DNA of 64,000 nt, taken from NCBI GenBank assembly GCA_907165065.1, contig OU015524.1, forward strand, positions 806,001 to 870,000, given 5' to 3'. Position numbers and translations under genes: made by a program. Under the pieces are notes generated by a model that had not been told where the DNA came from, ran no database searches, and saw nothing but the letters and a program-made list of their open reading frames with translations. Below, piece by piece: positions 12,293 through 24,759 of this stretch (position 1 is its first letter; each line of letters opens with the position of its first letter). Source of the DNA: Caprimulgus europaeus. Lineage: Eukaryota > Chordata > Aves > Caprimulgiformes > Caprimulgidae.

Positions 12293-13024
12293 TGAGAGCT
12301 GTGGGGAGATGGCAGCTCATTCCATAACTCCCCACCACTGCAGGGACCAAAGGGGGGAAAGTGGGACACTACAAAAGAAACAAACGTTTGAAATGGGATG
12401 CACACTGTTAGGATTAATGATAGGAGGTAGAGGAAAACTGGAGCAGCATTCCTAAGCCAGCACATTTGAATGATAAATTGCATTAAGGCACTGAAAAGAA
12501 CAACAGCTGCAGTCCATGAAAAGCCAAATTTATCTAAATTTCTCCAGCTGATCAGTCAAAATCATCACTGAGACTTCTACTTTGTAATTGCTTTTTCATG
12601 GAAAATCAGAGGAAGCAGAGGAGAAAAAAAATTCCTGACTATAGAGATGTCTACGTTTATTTAGCCAGATTTCTATAGCTAGTAAACCCTGATGTTACAG
12701 AATTCCACATTGCTGGGGATTTTCAGGGGAGCTTGTTGGGAAATACACGTCCTTTTCCCAGGAAGGGGCAGTAAGGGCCCTCTTTAAATAAGCACCAGCT
12801 GTTGGGGTTTGGAGGTTCAGGGTCCAGATGAACTCTTTGGGTATGTGTTTAGAAGGTAAGCTCTGCCAGGGTGCCCGAGACTCCTCATAGGGAAACACAG
12901 GTGACCCTGTGGATGTGAGTGAAGACACTCGCAAAGGGCTGCCTGGGCTTCATTGCAGCATCGTTTATAAGTCTCCATCAAGAGCAGATGTAGGAGGGAT
13001 TGTTATGTCCCTGTGACAGCAGGG
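12293..13024. other. Non-coding, no feature seen
   Basis: Mixed sequence with no repeat or exon that I can support. Confidence 0.5.
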
Positions 13025-13145
13025 TGACAGGGATGGGGAGTGATTAAATGGCTTTTCTGAGTGTGTTTAGGTCAGATGTAGCAATACCAGGATTTGAACC
13101 CAGGATACCAGTGGGTCCTGTCCAACACTGCCTTTTTTCTCCTTT
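13025..13145 (+). repeat. MIR SINE remnant
   Basis: The phrase AGGATTTGAACCCAGGATAC, followed by a GTCCAACACTGCC-like end and preceded by TTAAATGGCTTTTCTGAGT, matches the order and spacing of the MIR core. That core has a 'taagtgacttgcccaag' region followed by 'gggattcgaacccagg' and 'ctgactcc'. MIR predates the amniote radiation, so an old, diverged copy fits a bird. The TTTGAACCC stretch resembles a tRNA B box only because of MIR ancestry. There is no tRNA gene here. Confidence 0.65.
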
Positions 13146-14665
13146 CAAAACTAAGAAATTGGAGACTTCCTACCCTTCTATGGTCCCTCTCTCTAACCAT
13201 ATGTGACCTAATGCTGAATCAGTCTTTTGCTGTTGATGCCTCCACTGGGGTCTGTGACATCTATGAAGTGCTTTTCCGTTATAGTTTACACATAATTGCT
13301 GCTCTTCCACAGAAACAAGGGGAGAGGGTAGTGGAACATGGTTACTAACGAAATGGACAACTTCTAAAGAGGGGATACATTCATTTGTTTAGATAAAACA
13401 GAGTTTTCTTACTTGATGTTGTGTCATTTTCCTTCACTTGGATGTTTTTGTACAGAATACAGCTATGGGTCACCCTAAGAAGCAGTGTTCTTGTGGTATT
13501 TTCTCCAGTTGTTCATTAGGAAATGCTGTTTTCTCTTGTGTTTCCATCCATTACCAGCCACTTACCCGGCATGTGGAGCTGGGTCAGTGATACAAGGTTG
13601 TTCTGGTTTCCCAGTGCCAAGGGAGAGGAAGCCACCCCAAACCTTGACCTCCTTCCCTGGATGTTCACCCCTTCAAATTCCTGCAGCAATGGTTTCATTT
13701 CCTGACCAGCCCAGGGATGCCCAGAACTGGAGAGTGAGTGTTTAACTGCCTTTTGTTTCAGCCCCTGTTGTGTTCATGTTATTTTCTTCTTTTTTGGTTG
13801 TGTTCTGCGGGGGTAACAGGGGCATATTGGAGCAGCAGCCACTCTGCAAGGTGGAAAATGGCCACTTTGGAGTTGCAAAGTCAACGAGAGTTTCAGCTCC
13901 AACTCTGGAGCTGTTTAATCAGTGAAACTCTGCTGAAGAACATAATATTCTGTTCTGTTGGACCGTGCTTACTTAACATGATCAAAGGGAGGAAATACTT
14001 GTTCTCTTCAGAGTCACTGAATTAAAAAAACCCCATATTTGGATTTGCCTGTGTTCACGTGTGATTCAGTCTTGAGGGCAGATTTTAATCTAGTCTAAAC
14101 GTGTGTAACTCCATAAACTTCACTAGCGCTGTGCTGATTTATAGCAGCCAAAAATGTGGCTTTTTGCACTCATGTTGCACCAGCACTTGAATGATTGAGT
14201 TTTATTTGCAGGAATATTCGTGGAAGACAAAATACAGACTTTGTGTATTTGTTGGTATTATTTGAGATGTATCCCGTAGTAGTTTGATTGCTTAAGCCTT
14301 GTAATCAGATCCTACGATGGTCACAAGATAGCATTACGTTAAAAAATAGTCTTCCAAGCAGAATTTGTCATTTTTTTTTTCAAGAAGGCTGACATGTCTT
14401 CTTCAATGAAAAATGCTTTTCATCAAATCAGTGGTGAAAAACAAAAACCCAAATGAAAAATAATTCCGCATGTGGGTTGTTACTTTTCCATGGAAAATTA
14501 AAAAGGAAAAAAAGAAAAAGAAAGTGCTTTGAAAAAAAAAAAATATTTCCTGACTAGTCCTACTTAGAAATTCTTTTCCTTAGTGTGCCAGTGCCGTTCC
14601 TCCTCTGCAGGAATGCTGGAATAGCTGCTAGCTTTGTGATGCAGTTTCCATGCAGGTTCTAGTAG
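13146..14665. other. Non-coding stretch with A-rich tracts
   Basis: No supportable exon. A-rich and T-rich runs cluster at 14370-14545, including A12 at 14532-14543. The palindrome TTTTCCATGGAAAA lies at 14484-14497. Around 14110-14150 a phrase ending TGTGCTGATTTATAGCAGCC resembles the fold-back family at 18.4 kb, but it is too short to call. Confidence 0.5.
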
Positions 14666-14692
14666 CGCCGCCAGTGATCGCGGCACTGGCCG
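14666..14692. other. CpG-rich stem-loop
   Basis: A perfect 7-bp inverted repeat: arms GCCAGTG (14670-14676) and CACTGGC (14684-14690) around a 7-nt loop, ATCGCGG. The stretch holds five CpGs within about 30 bp in otherwise AT-rich DNA. Whether it folds or binds a dimeric protein is unknown. Confidence 0.5.
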
Positions 14693-17600
14693 ATACACCC
14701 TGGACACTAAGTTCAAATGCTGGACGTTCACAAAGATCCCTTTGTTAGCTGTCCAGAAGAAATTCACCAAGGAAAGCCAAGTGTAATTAGGATTAACAAG
14801 CAGCCTGCAGAAATTGGTGATGTTTGAGCCAGCCCACTCCTCTGGCCAGTTTTGAGCTGTTGTTTCACTCCCTCAGGTTTTGCTGCCTGCAGCATTAGAG
14901 ACCCTAAACCTTTTCATTTATGGAGCAGTCAGGCCAGAATTACTGTCCTTATATCTCTGTCCCTCTGGGCACTCAGCAGAGGCAATCTGCTTCTTTTCAG
15001 GTGTTGGATTTATTTTGTTTTTCATAGCATTTTATAGTGTTGCACTTGAATAGACAGAGGAATTGCACAGGATGGGGTTTTCTTGCCTAAATTGTGAGTG
15101 GGAATTAGTTTGAAACCTCTATCTAAAAGAAGTTTGAGTGCTTATCTCAAAGCCTGCCTGGTGAGGATCCTAAGTATACATGAACACACATAGATACTCA
15201 CTGCAGAGCTAATGGACTAATTTCCTTAGCTTGGGTGCAGCCTATTAGGCTCAGTAATCCAAGCCTCTGACTTAGGACAAAAAACCCCAAGTAATACAGG
15301 TTTTGAGGGCTCATTGCTGCTAAATCTTCAAGTGTGCAAAGTTCAGGTAAAAGGAAGATTTCTGCTGCGTCTTGCACACCTGTGGCACAGTGACTGATGA
15401 TTTTAAGTTGGATGATAATAGGGAAGATCAATCTGGTCACACAGAATTGTGTGCATCCTTGTTTGCTGTGACACCTTCTCTGCACTTACAATAAAAGTTG
15501 TAAATATTCTTCTAAACACTTTGAATATGGTAGCTGTTAAATGTCTTTAACTCCTGTTCAGTGTTACATTTGTGTACATCTATGGAAGAGTGGCTCTACT
15601 TTAAATGCATTTGGGCATGTGGTTTAAAAATTTGGAGCATTATTTTCACAATTCACTTCAGCTGTTGTTCTGTCCACAACCCTTTTTCTGTTCAGCAGAC
15701 ATTAGCAGGATAAAACTTTTCCTTAAGCTCCTGCAGAAATCCTAAGATATCAAAATTGCCAGGCCAGTCTGCCTAGGCTGTGTGGTGAGTGAGTGGAGAG
15801 GTTGGTTCCAACAGCCTAACTTAGCTTGAAGTTTTGTGTTGAGGTGCTCACCTGCTCACGCAGTCAGAGAGCAGGAGGGGTGCCACGTCCTTTCCATGTG
15901 CAGTTGCCTCCTGCCAGAACAAGTGTCAGGAGCTGAACACTTGCAGACAGCTCTTCATCACTAGTTGGTGGAAAAAGCCAGCTTTAAAGCTTGATTTAAT
16001 ATTTGTTATGAATTATCCACTCAGTACTAGAAAATGGATTCTTAGTCTAGCTAGTCATAGCCATTTGAATGTGTATTTCCAAGGAAAAGTTTTAGATTCA
16101 GAGAAAAGAAAGCTTTTGACTTGATTCTGGAAATTGATGAATGGGGTTTGAACAGCGCTGCTTACTGGTCTGCCTCTGGCCTTTATCATGAGATGAATTC
16201 TTCACTGATGTCAGTGTCTGTCTAGCTTAAGTGGGATCAAGATTTCTTTTCCGAGATAACAAGTTATATCAAAATTACATCCACTCTGCACATTCCAGCC
16301 TCGACTCTTACCAAGCTACACTGGTTGCAGTTCACAGGGATTTCTGGGGATCTCTTTGCTGCCAAGCTGTTCTGACTCAAACGCTTTAGACTGCAGCCTA
16401 GCAATATTACCCTCTCTCTTGCCCGTCTTCCTTATTGGATTAGTTTTATTGATTTCAGACCTTTGATCCTTAATATCCCATTAGCTAATTTTGTGATCTA
16501 GCTACATAGCGGTATGTAAGGAGCAGCAGCTTGTAAATGAAGTACATACATCTTAGAGTGTTGTATGTCATTACTTTATCCAAAATGACATTGAATTTTG
16601 CACATTGGGCTCCATCTTGTTATTGACTATTCTGACACATTTTTTAGGAAGCAGCCATAGCCAGAAGTTACACCCTGAAATAATCCTGCTGTGTGTCATT
16701 GCTTGGTTTTGGCCAAATTATCCCTGGTCTAACTCCAATCAGGTCAACAGAATGAGTGACTTTTATCCCAGTAAGTGAAAAGAAGATGAATTTACCCTGT
16801 GAGGGAGCAGCAGAAAGAGGGAACACGGTTACCTTTGCTGTAGGAATTTATCAGGCATTGCTCATCGGCCTCACTGGACTTGTGCGTGCACTGACTTGCC
16901 ACTCCACAGGCTGAGTGAGAACCAAAGAGTGTGAACACACACAATTCTCACTTAAACGCCTGCTCTTGTGAGTCTGGCATCCACACGGTTCCTCCTGTTT
17001 CTCTGTTTTCGATTTGGATTCATCTCCATGAAGATAAAGCAATAACCTGATTTCAAATAGTATAAACTCTACAAAATTAAATCTTTGATAGGGAATTTGA
17101 ATTCTGATATCCTGGTTTGCTATCTCACATAGGAGGTGGAGGGAAATGAAAGGAGGAAACATACTTGTTTGAAATGAGATCTACCCTTATGCCAGCCCCT
17201 CACCCCCACAAACAAATAACAGCTAGTTTCCAGGCCAGGAGTGCCTAATGTTACTCCAGCCCTTTTGGCCCTGGGGAAGAAAGCATGTGTGTGGTGGTGG
17301 AGAGGGGAAGGCTTTTGTTTGCTGACCTGTGAGAGCTGGATTCAAGAGCCTGTGTAATACTGCCTTTGGTGATATGCAGCTTCTCCTCCATCTTTAGTCT
17401 GTGCCACTGGCTATCAGATCTCCCCTAAAAGACTGTGTCAAGATGTCAAGTCTAACAAGTGGAAATCGCAGGAGTCAGCTTCACCTCTTTTGTTTTCACT
17501 CACGTACTGTAGAAACCGGCCGTTGGTGCAAGCGCTTCTGTGGAGGGAAGTGTGCTTGTGGTGCAGATTGCTCTGATTCTCTGAGGGGTTTCACAGGCTC

Positions 17601-18360
17601 TGAGTCCGGCCCTGCAGGGAGTTCTGCTTTTCACCTCTCTCGGCTGTGTGTGCAGCTCTCTTCTGATCCGGCTTGTTTCATTAATTAAGATCTCTGTGTA
17701 GAGTATCACAGTCGAGCAGATACCTGCTATTTCACAAGGACTCAGCGAAGGGGAAATTTAGCTCTCCAGAAGAGGAATAAAAACCTTTGTAAGTGGACAC
17801 AGATATTAGGACATGACAGATAAGAGAAGGCCAGATGGATCAATAGGAAATTGTATGGTAAATTATCTACTGTAAGATTTCTGGAGTGTGAATGGGAATT
17901 GATGTCTATAGATCCCCTGTGGCACTTCTGTGTAGCAAGCTTAAATTCTGTTAAACCCGACCTATTTCAACAGGTTGAATTTAACATTTTGCTGGATGAA
18001 AAGAAAGCGTGAAATCAACAGAATAGGTTTTGTTTGTGAAAGACCTTGGGTTTGTGTTTTAAGTACACTTGAGGTGAAGTATGTTGAGTAAGTATGGACT
18101 GTTTAGGGGCAGAATTGCTGAGGATTTTATTAAACAAAACAGCAAGAAGCTTTGTCATTCCAGGCTGGAAATGATGCCTAGCTGAGCCAGTAAAACACAC
18201 ATCAAAGGTGTACATATGGGTTACATTTTAATATTCCTTCAATATTATTATAAAGACCTGTTACTAATTTTAAACTGTATTGGTAAAACCTAATTTTTTT
18301 TTTCTTTTTTGTCTTTTCTTCTATATTGCTAAATGATGTAAATCACTAATGTCAATTTTA
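14693..18360. other. Non-coding stretch
   Basis: No exon or RNA gene that I can support. A weak relative of the fold-back family (CTGGTCTAACTCC near 16726, TTTTATCCCAG near 16761) is noted but not called. The rest is unremarkable. Confidence 0.5.
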
Positions 18361-18756
18361 TGCTGATTTATGCCAGCTGAGGATCTGGCCGTGAGAGACA
18401 TTTCCCCTCTGTATAATCACCCCAAATAGGGAAGGGAAAAGAGGAGGAAGGAATGGTGTCATCTGGATATGTGAATAGTTTGGCTCTAATACAACCCTGG
18501 AATAGGCTCTGATACAAAGATGGAAATATGGGGATTATCGTAGAAACTCTTGAGATAATCCTATAAATAGCAGAGGAAATTCTGGCTAGAAGTTGTCTAT
18601 TGAAACCATTTTGGAATGAGATCTCTGACAGGAAGAGAATTTAAAGCCAGAAACCACAAGGCAGATCCTCACCTGGTGTAAATCAGCATAACTACATTAA
18701 TTTCAGAGGCATTGACTTGAAAGAACTGTGATGATCTCCACCAGCTGAGGATCTAC
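18361..18756. repeat. Old fold-back repeat, arms in both orientations
   Basis: The arm at 18361-18390 reads TGCTGATTTATGCC then AGCTGAGGATCTGGCC. The arm at 18661-18690 is its near reverse complement (AGATCCTCACCTGGTG then TAAATCAGCATA). A third arm at 18731-18756 (ACCAGCTGAGGATCTAC) pairs with the second, giving a compact hairpin of about 95 bp. The shared core recurs at 28.27 kb. I recognise the core as a dispersed, palindromic, MITE-like element of reptile and bird genomes but cannot name the family. The copies are diverged, so the insertions are old. It codes for nothing. Confidence 0.6.
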
Positions 18757-18780
18757 AGCCGTAGGTACTGGGTGCCAAAT

Positions 18781-18870
18781 GCTCTCACTCACACCAGTGT
18801 AAATCTGGAGCACCTCAGCCGACTTGGTGGCGTTATTTTGGATTAGCGCTGCTGTAAATGAGCGTAGGAC
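18781..18870. repeat. Probable second fold-back repeat
   Basis: The left arm, CTCACTCACACCAGTGTAAA near 18783, and the right arm, GATTAGCGCTGCTGTAAATG near 18841, are imperfect reverse complements around a short centre. The wording resembles the adjacent fold-back element, so this is probably another diverged member in tandem with it. Confidence 0.4.
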
Positions 18871-19149
18871 ACAGTCGTTTGTGTTTGAAGAGTGAAGACA
18901 ATTGATTCATGGGATGTGAAATGTGTGTTTTTAGATCAAGGAATACATTTACTTGAGAGATTATTTGAGTCTGTTGTTGCAGATGTAGGCTGTTTAACAA
19001 CCAAGAGTTTCCTCCCTCACCCTGCTGTTACAGAAAGGTGTTGACTCCATACAAGCATTCGTGACAGCCTTGGCCCCGTAGCCAGCACATCAATAAATAA
19101 GCTAATAAATTCTCCAAACGGGGACTGGAGAGCAACTTTTCACTGCATG

Positions 19150-19255
19150 TGTTCATGGTGTTGCACTAAGAACGACACCAGTACGCAGCCACTGCAGTTG
19201 GCTGAGTTACTTCAGCGTTGCACCAGTATTGCTAAGGGAAGAATTTGTCCCTGGG
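19150..19255. repeat. Probable third fold-back repeat
   Basis: GAGTTACTTCAGCGTTGCAC near 19204, followed by CAGTATTGCTAAGGGAAGAA and TTTGTCC, resembles the right half of the same fold-back family. The left half is poorly preserved. The call rests on resemblance to the neighbouring copies. Confidence 0.33.
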
Positions 19256-22200
19256 GTGTAAGGGAAATAGTGGAGTCAGAAATGGGGCTGTCTTAAGTAT
19301 GTGTGTTCACGTGCACGGAGTAAGATCCGTCCCAGTCCTACACACGTGAACGTGTTGATGTCAGGGGAAGCCTTGGCTCTTCATTCAGAGCCATTGCTGG
19401 AGGACCAAGATTTTTAAAGTCTGCTTTCATTTGTACAAATACATTTATTAATACAAATACATTTATCAAGAGCCTCTCTTTGCCAGTATCTTTTGGTGGT
19501 GTTACATCTCCTACCTCCTGTCTATTAGCATTTAGGGGCTCGATCAGGCCCTGCAAAATGTTAACGGCTGATACTTCAAAAAAGCTCACATAAACCAGGT
19601 CCTGTGTGGCTGCTTTCCCCTCCGCTACAGCCAGGGGCTGTGTACCTGGCGGGGAAGGACCTTCAGCTGGGGTGGCCTGAAGCAGAAGAACACATGGCTG
19701 TGCATCTCTAGTCAGCCATTCCTAACGGATCGGTTATTAATGTTACTGCATTAGTATCTCCGGTGAGATGGCAGACGTGAAGCGGTGTCCGTACCATGGC
19801 TAGTTATGCTGTGCCTTTCACTGCTGTACCCTGCTGCTCGTTTCCAAGTGCCACCTTCTTTAGCTGTTTACATGTGATGACTGTGTTTCAAGGCCACAAC
19901 AGAGTTTACATCAGCTGCTCTCATCACTGTGCTCTAAATAGCATCCGAACCAAAGGGTCCTGGTCTGGATTACTGAGGCTATATGGAAACATGAGAAGAA
20001 CCAGAAAGATAAATATTTCATATTGTATCCAGAGCACTTCCTGTAATTGCTCTGTTTCCTGCTCTACTTCCTACAGAACTTCTCTACCCTCAGCTGTCCT
20101 TTGCCTCCCATTTATTGTATTAACCTCTACCCGGCGTCCCCGAGCGTCGTCTGTTCCCGGTGATACGCTGAATGCTACATCCCGTGGTGCCTACTCCTCT
20201 TCCTGTGAGCAGCACTGATTTTGGTGATGCTGTGGTCAGCTCAGCTGCTGTTTCTCAAATAGTAATAGTAATAATAATAACAACAAAAATAATAATAAGT
20301 TGCTACTCTGGTTTTATTTCAGCTTGTTCTGTCGATAGGGTTACATCCATTTTTCATTCCCCAAAGCATTCTGTAGAAGTTGTGTTTCTGTAGCTGGATC
20401 TCTTTACCAAGTTTGATTAATCTGATGGTGAGAAAGGACTCGAGTATGCCATTTCTGTTTCCTTCAGGCCTCTCAAAATGTTTTTAGTCTTCTACCTCTT
20501 TTACTTTTGTTTCTCAGCTCTTGTTGCCCTGAGCGGAACCATGGACTGGATCACTGGAGCCAGAGTAATGATCTCTATCAGCAGAGCCTCTGAAGTGGGG
20601 TTAGTGTTACCAGCATTATTTCCCAGTGAAGCAACTGTACCTCTGGATAACCCTTAACCCTGAGCTGGCATTGGCTGGGTTTGGGTACATGTGTTACACA
20701 CACACACATGGATGCACCTTCAGTGTTTACATGCTTTGGTGTTAAAATTCCCAGTATACTTATGAGAAAAGTAATGCAGTAGGGAGGATGTGGAGGAGGG
20801 TGAAGGGCAGTGATCTGGGTGAAGGCCCTTGTCCAGGGGCTGGCAGAACTAGTTTATTTCCTAGCTCTGTCCCAGCCGTTTCCTTCGGCAGACCCTTCAA
20901 GAGGCATTTAAAAAGAGACTTGCTCGCTGTGGTCCGGAGGAGAACAAGGACGCCCTTGATCTCTGCTGCTTTTTTTGTGTGTTGTGGGGGACTGGGCCCT
21001 GCAGTCACTCTGTTGGATGTCTCCAGTCAAGCCTTTCTCAGTCCCAGTGAGAGGCTCTGCTCTTGCTGGAAGTCAGTGGGAACAAGCCGTTTAACTCCTG
21101 GGTTTGCCTTTGAAAATCTCTCCTTGCTCTTTTGCTCCTCTGTTGTCCAACTGCAAAACGAAGATCTCCTGCAGTGATCCAGTTTGGGCTTAAATGCTGA
21201 GATACAGTAGCCAGAGGGCTGTATAAGCAGAGAGTGCAGTGAAGTTGCCTGTTTGTATAGATATTTTTCAAACTGTGTTTATTTGTAGTGGTGTTGTTGC
21301 TGTCTTTGGTTGCTAGTTGGGTTTGACCTTTTCCTCAGTTCTGGGTGGGATTTACTGCTCCAGCTTTAGCTTGTTTTGACTCTCTTTAGTCAGTGCAAAG
21401 AAAAAAGGCATGTCCAAAAAATAGATTAATCCCATCCAAAGACAAGTATTGAGGCTACAAAGGTTGTGGGAGGAGTTTTTATGGAAGACAACTTTTTTGG
21501 AATCATGAATTAGGCGTAGGAAGAAAATGAAAGTGTCTTACACATCTGGAGTACAAAACTTACTGTTCCCTAAAATTGGCAAACCTCCCCTTAGCATCCC
21601 AGTCAGTCCTTCTGCAGGCACAGGAAAATGTTTGCCACAGAAGATCTGATTTTAAACCAAAGCAACAGTGATACCAGAATTTATACAAGGATTTTATTTG
21701 ATCTGATTCCATCCGTGTAATGTCAATTAAATTTTACAAGTGTTTTAGTATTGAAAACTTTTTTCCCCCTACAAATAGACAAATATCTGAATAACTGGTG
21801 TAAATAATAAATTAGCATGGTAGGGTGAATTCATTTTACTTTTAAGAGGAAAGGAGCTCTCTAGAGATTTTGAAGAGGAAATTACTACATTTTCATATCA
21901 CTGCCTACAACAACCATGTAGTTTTATCTCTGAGTTGATTGAGGTGCAGTTAAAAAAATCCCCAAACATCCCAGATGTGTGCACAGATACATGTAGTTTC
22001 CATTTAAAACATCACCATTATCTCTCAATACTGCTGAATTTCTTCCAGAAATGTCTATTTCTGAGTGCTTTCAGCGTCTGAGTTGCTCTCTGAGAAGAGT
22101 TTAATGACTGCTCCTTACTGTGATTGTTTGCACGCTTGCAGTTCTTGTTTCCATAGCACATAACTCAATTTATCTTTGTGGCTGTGGACTAGAAGGGGTC

Positions 22201-22741
22201 TGACTGCAGAGAGTTCAGGTGGGGTCCAAGCAAGAGTAGTCTTTGGGTGAAAAGGAGAAGCAAGATTAAACTTAAATGTTATGGATAAAATGCTGATACA
22301 CAGAATCATCTGTTGTAGGTTTTCACAAATTAAAATCTTATTTCAGGTTCTCCTTCTCTTTTCTTCCCTGTGGAAATTTTAAAAACACCTCTACTATCTC
22401 TGTTGGGTCTTTTCATGTCATACCACAGATGAAAACTTCTGTTCTTCTTCTGAGCAAAAGCTGCTCAGGTGTTTGTAAGGTCTAGCACAGCGAAGCACAA
22501 GCTACTCCAAGCAATAAATAGTAGAGGTGCTGCTCTTTGGTTTGTATGAAAGAAGTAAACCCTTACCCATTTTGGCTTATGCCCTCAGTAAAGAGAAATG
22601 AGGATACTGTTTGCTAAAGCAGATTTTGAATCCTGGAGATCTTGGTACAGTGGCATCACGAATGAAATCAGGTTAGTGATTTATTTATAGATGTCTCGCA
22701 GAAACCACGTCGTCAGCTGCTCCTGGGGCTGTATGGCAGCA
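19256..22741. other. Non-coding stretch with small repeats
   Basis: No supportable exon. It contains a short direct duplication of ACAAATACATTTAT (near 19435 and 19452), a CpG-dense patch at 20131-20170 with about seven CpGs, an imperfect (TAA)n tract at 20260-20298 and a (CA)n tract of about seven units at 20695-20708. Open frames at 19796-20218 and 20788-21177 lack any recognisable domain. Confidence 0.5.
20260..20298 (+). repeat. (TAA)n imperfect microsatellite
   Basis: TAG/TAA-type triplets interrupted by an ACAACAAAA segment. Simple sequence. Confidence 0.85.
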
Positions 22742-22755
22742 GTTTTCCATGGAAA
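22742..22755. promoter_or_regulatory. RFX X-box-like palindrome
   Basis: TTTTCCATGGAAAC differs at one position from the symmetric RFX X-box GTTTCCATGGAAAC. RFX factors bind such inverted half-sites in enhancers and ciliary-gene promoters. No gene start is visible nearby, so function is unproven. Confidence 0.3.
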
Positions 22756-24759
22756 CTTCACCCAAGAAGTTATGGACAGTAACTGGAAGGGAGGAGGTGG
22801 GCAAGAAGCCCTACAAGATGAGGAGCCCAGGCAAGGCTGGACAGAGCTCTGTTGCTCAGGAGGGAGAGAGAGACAAAAGCAGGGCGATTATACGCATAGT
22901 GATTAGCTCTGCGAAGCAGCGATGCAACAAATATTTCTCATTTTGGAGTGCTGGTGAGGTCTCTTGCCTTAGGCTTTATTCTGAAGGTGAACTTTTAACA
23001 GCTGTAGCACAATGGTGCCAGGTGCTCTGTGGAGCCGTAGATATTGATTACCTTTCGTGCAGCAAATTATCATTACAAGTTCAGAAAAATATGAGTGCTG
23101 TTCTTTCCCATGGCTTCCAGAGGGTTCCTGAGCTGTTCTGACTAGGGAAGCCCTACACACACGCAGATGCAGAGCTTCAGATCCGAGGGGAAACTTTCAG
23201 CTCTGTTGGGAAGATACCTAGTTGCATTAGGAGTCACAAGTTTGTTGTTAGGTGTTCAGCTTCCACCTAAATCGTTTGTTGGATTTTGCTCTTATATAGT
23301 CATAGTGCACTGACTTAATTTAGAAAAGACTTTAAAAAGACCAAAGACTTAATTTAGAAAACTTGCCTATGTGATGACTACCAGTTCTTGGGAAAGGCAG
23401 GGAGGAAAATTCAGGGTTAGCATTAAAACAACCTGTGTGGTGTGACTTCAGTCACTTCTACTCAGGGACAGAAGTGCTCTCACTGCATTTTGGCTGTTTA
23501 GTCAGGTGTGGGTGCTCTAGCTGGACAGTCTCCACCTTTGCTCAGTGGTAAGACACCTGTAGGGTAATATAGGTCACCTATACAGACAGGCTGGCCCTCT
23601 GTTTGCTGGAGAAGGTGCTCAGGCAGTCACCTGTGTCTCAGGGTGGAGGATAGCATCCACTGGAACTCCCACCAGCTACCAAGGAATTTGGTTCTGCTTG
23701 AAGCTGACTGTGCAAGTGCGCACTGTAGCCACCGCAGAGAGAACTGCTGGTGTGGAGCATCTCCATACATCCTAAATTCAGATTATGGGAGGGGTGGGGC
23801 AAAACATACGATGGAGGAAGACTGAGTCAAGTCCTGCATTACAATTTACAAACCCAGCTGGACAGGAATCAGGTCTCACAGGTGTGGGAGGGGGTCAGAC
23901 AAGTGAGTTTGGCTGGCATTGTGTGTCTGGACACTGGCACTGGCCAAACAGTCATGAGGAATATCAGGAGAGTTTGATTAGAAAGGGACTGCTTGAAAAC
24001 CTCACCTCACCAGATCGGAATGCCAGACCTATAAGATCATCTAGGTTGTCTTCTTATATGAATTTCCTAATTATTTTTACTTCAAGCCCAAGAATGTTAA
24101 ATGTAAGCTCTAATGCAAAAAAGCAAAAGGTAACCTGTCACCCGGACCCTGGTGAAATAGCCATGCAGTTCAGAAGGCTTAAAATAAACAAGTGTGAAAG
24201 CATACTTGCTTGTTTTTCTTCATAAAGATTTTTCAATTTTGTGCTCAAATAAGCTTTTTAGGGTAAGAATACGATTTCTGATCTGCTCTTGGTTACACAG
24301 ATTTTGTGGGAAACATGTACTGGTCCCCTTCTCTGCAGAGTCAGCCTGTCCCCAGCTGTACTGTGTCCAGGGGCTCTTCTTTCCAGGGTTTGTCCTTGCT
24401 GAATTTCACCAAGTCCCGTCTGCCCCTTCCTCCAGCCCACCCGGGTCCCTTTGGACAGCAGCCTCAGCTTGGGGTGTATCAACAGATCGCCCTGGTTGGT
24501 GTCATTGCAAACGTGCTGAGAGTGCTGGTCACTGACAAGGGAAGAGAACAGCACAGGTCCCAGGACGGCCATGGGTTGTCACTGGCCTCCAGGTAGCGTA
24601 TGCCCCAATAGAACCACTTTCTGCTGAGCATGGTCCTCCAGCCGGTGTTTCACCCAGCTAGTTGTCCTTGTCCTTGCAATTCAGTTTCTGGAATGCAGCA
24701 TGTGATTAGTTATGTCATGTAAAAAGTGAACCAGCAAACAGTTAAAACTCAATAACAGG
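22756..24759. other. Non-coding stretch with a small direct repeat
   Basis: GACTTAATTTAGAAAA occurs at 23312 and again at 23346, a 34-bp-period local duplication. Open frames at 22749-23141, 23785-24225 and 24194-24596 show no recognisable protein features. A phrase near 24030 (AAGATCATCTAGG) recalls an old CR1 tail but is too short to call. Confidence 0.5.

Noticed and set aside
13088..13100. tRNA B-box-like word GATTTGAACCC
   Set aside because: It belongs to the MIR remnant. No A box, acceptor stem or anticodon arm can be placed.
24016..24070. Possible old CR1 tail (AAGATCATCTAGG)
   Set aside because: It is too short, and the neighbouring sequence does not continue the CR1 pattern.
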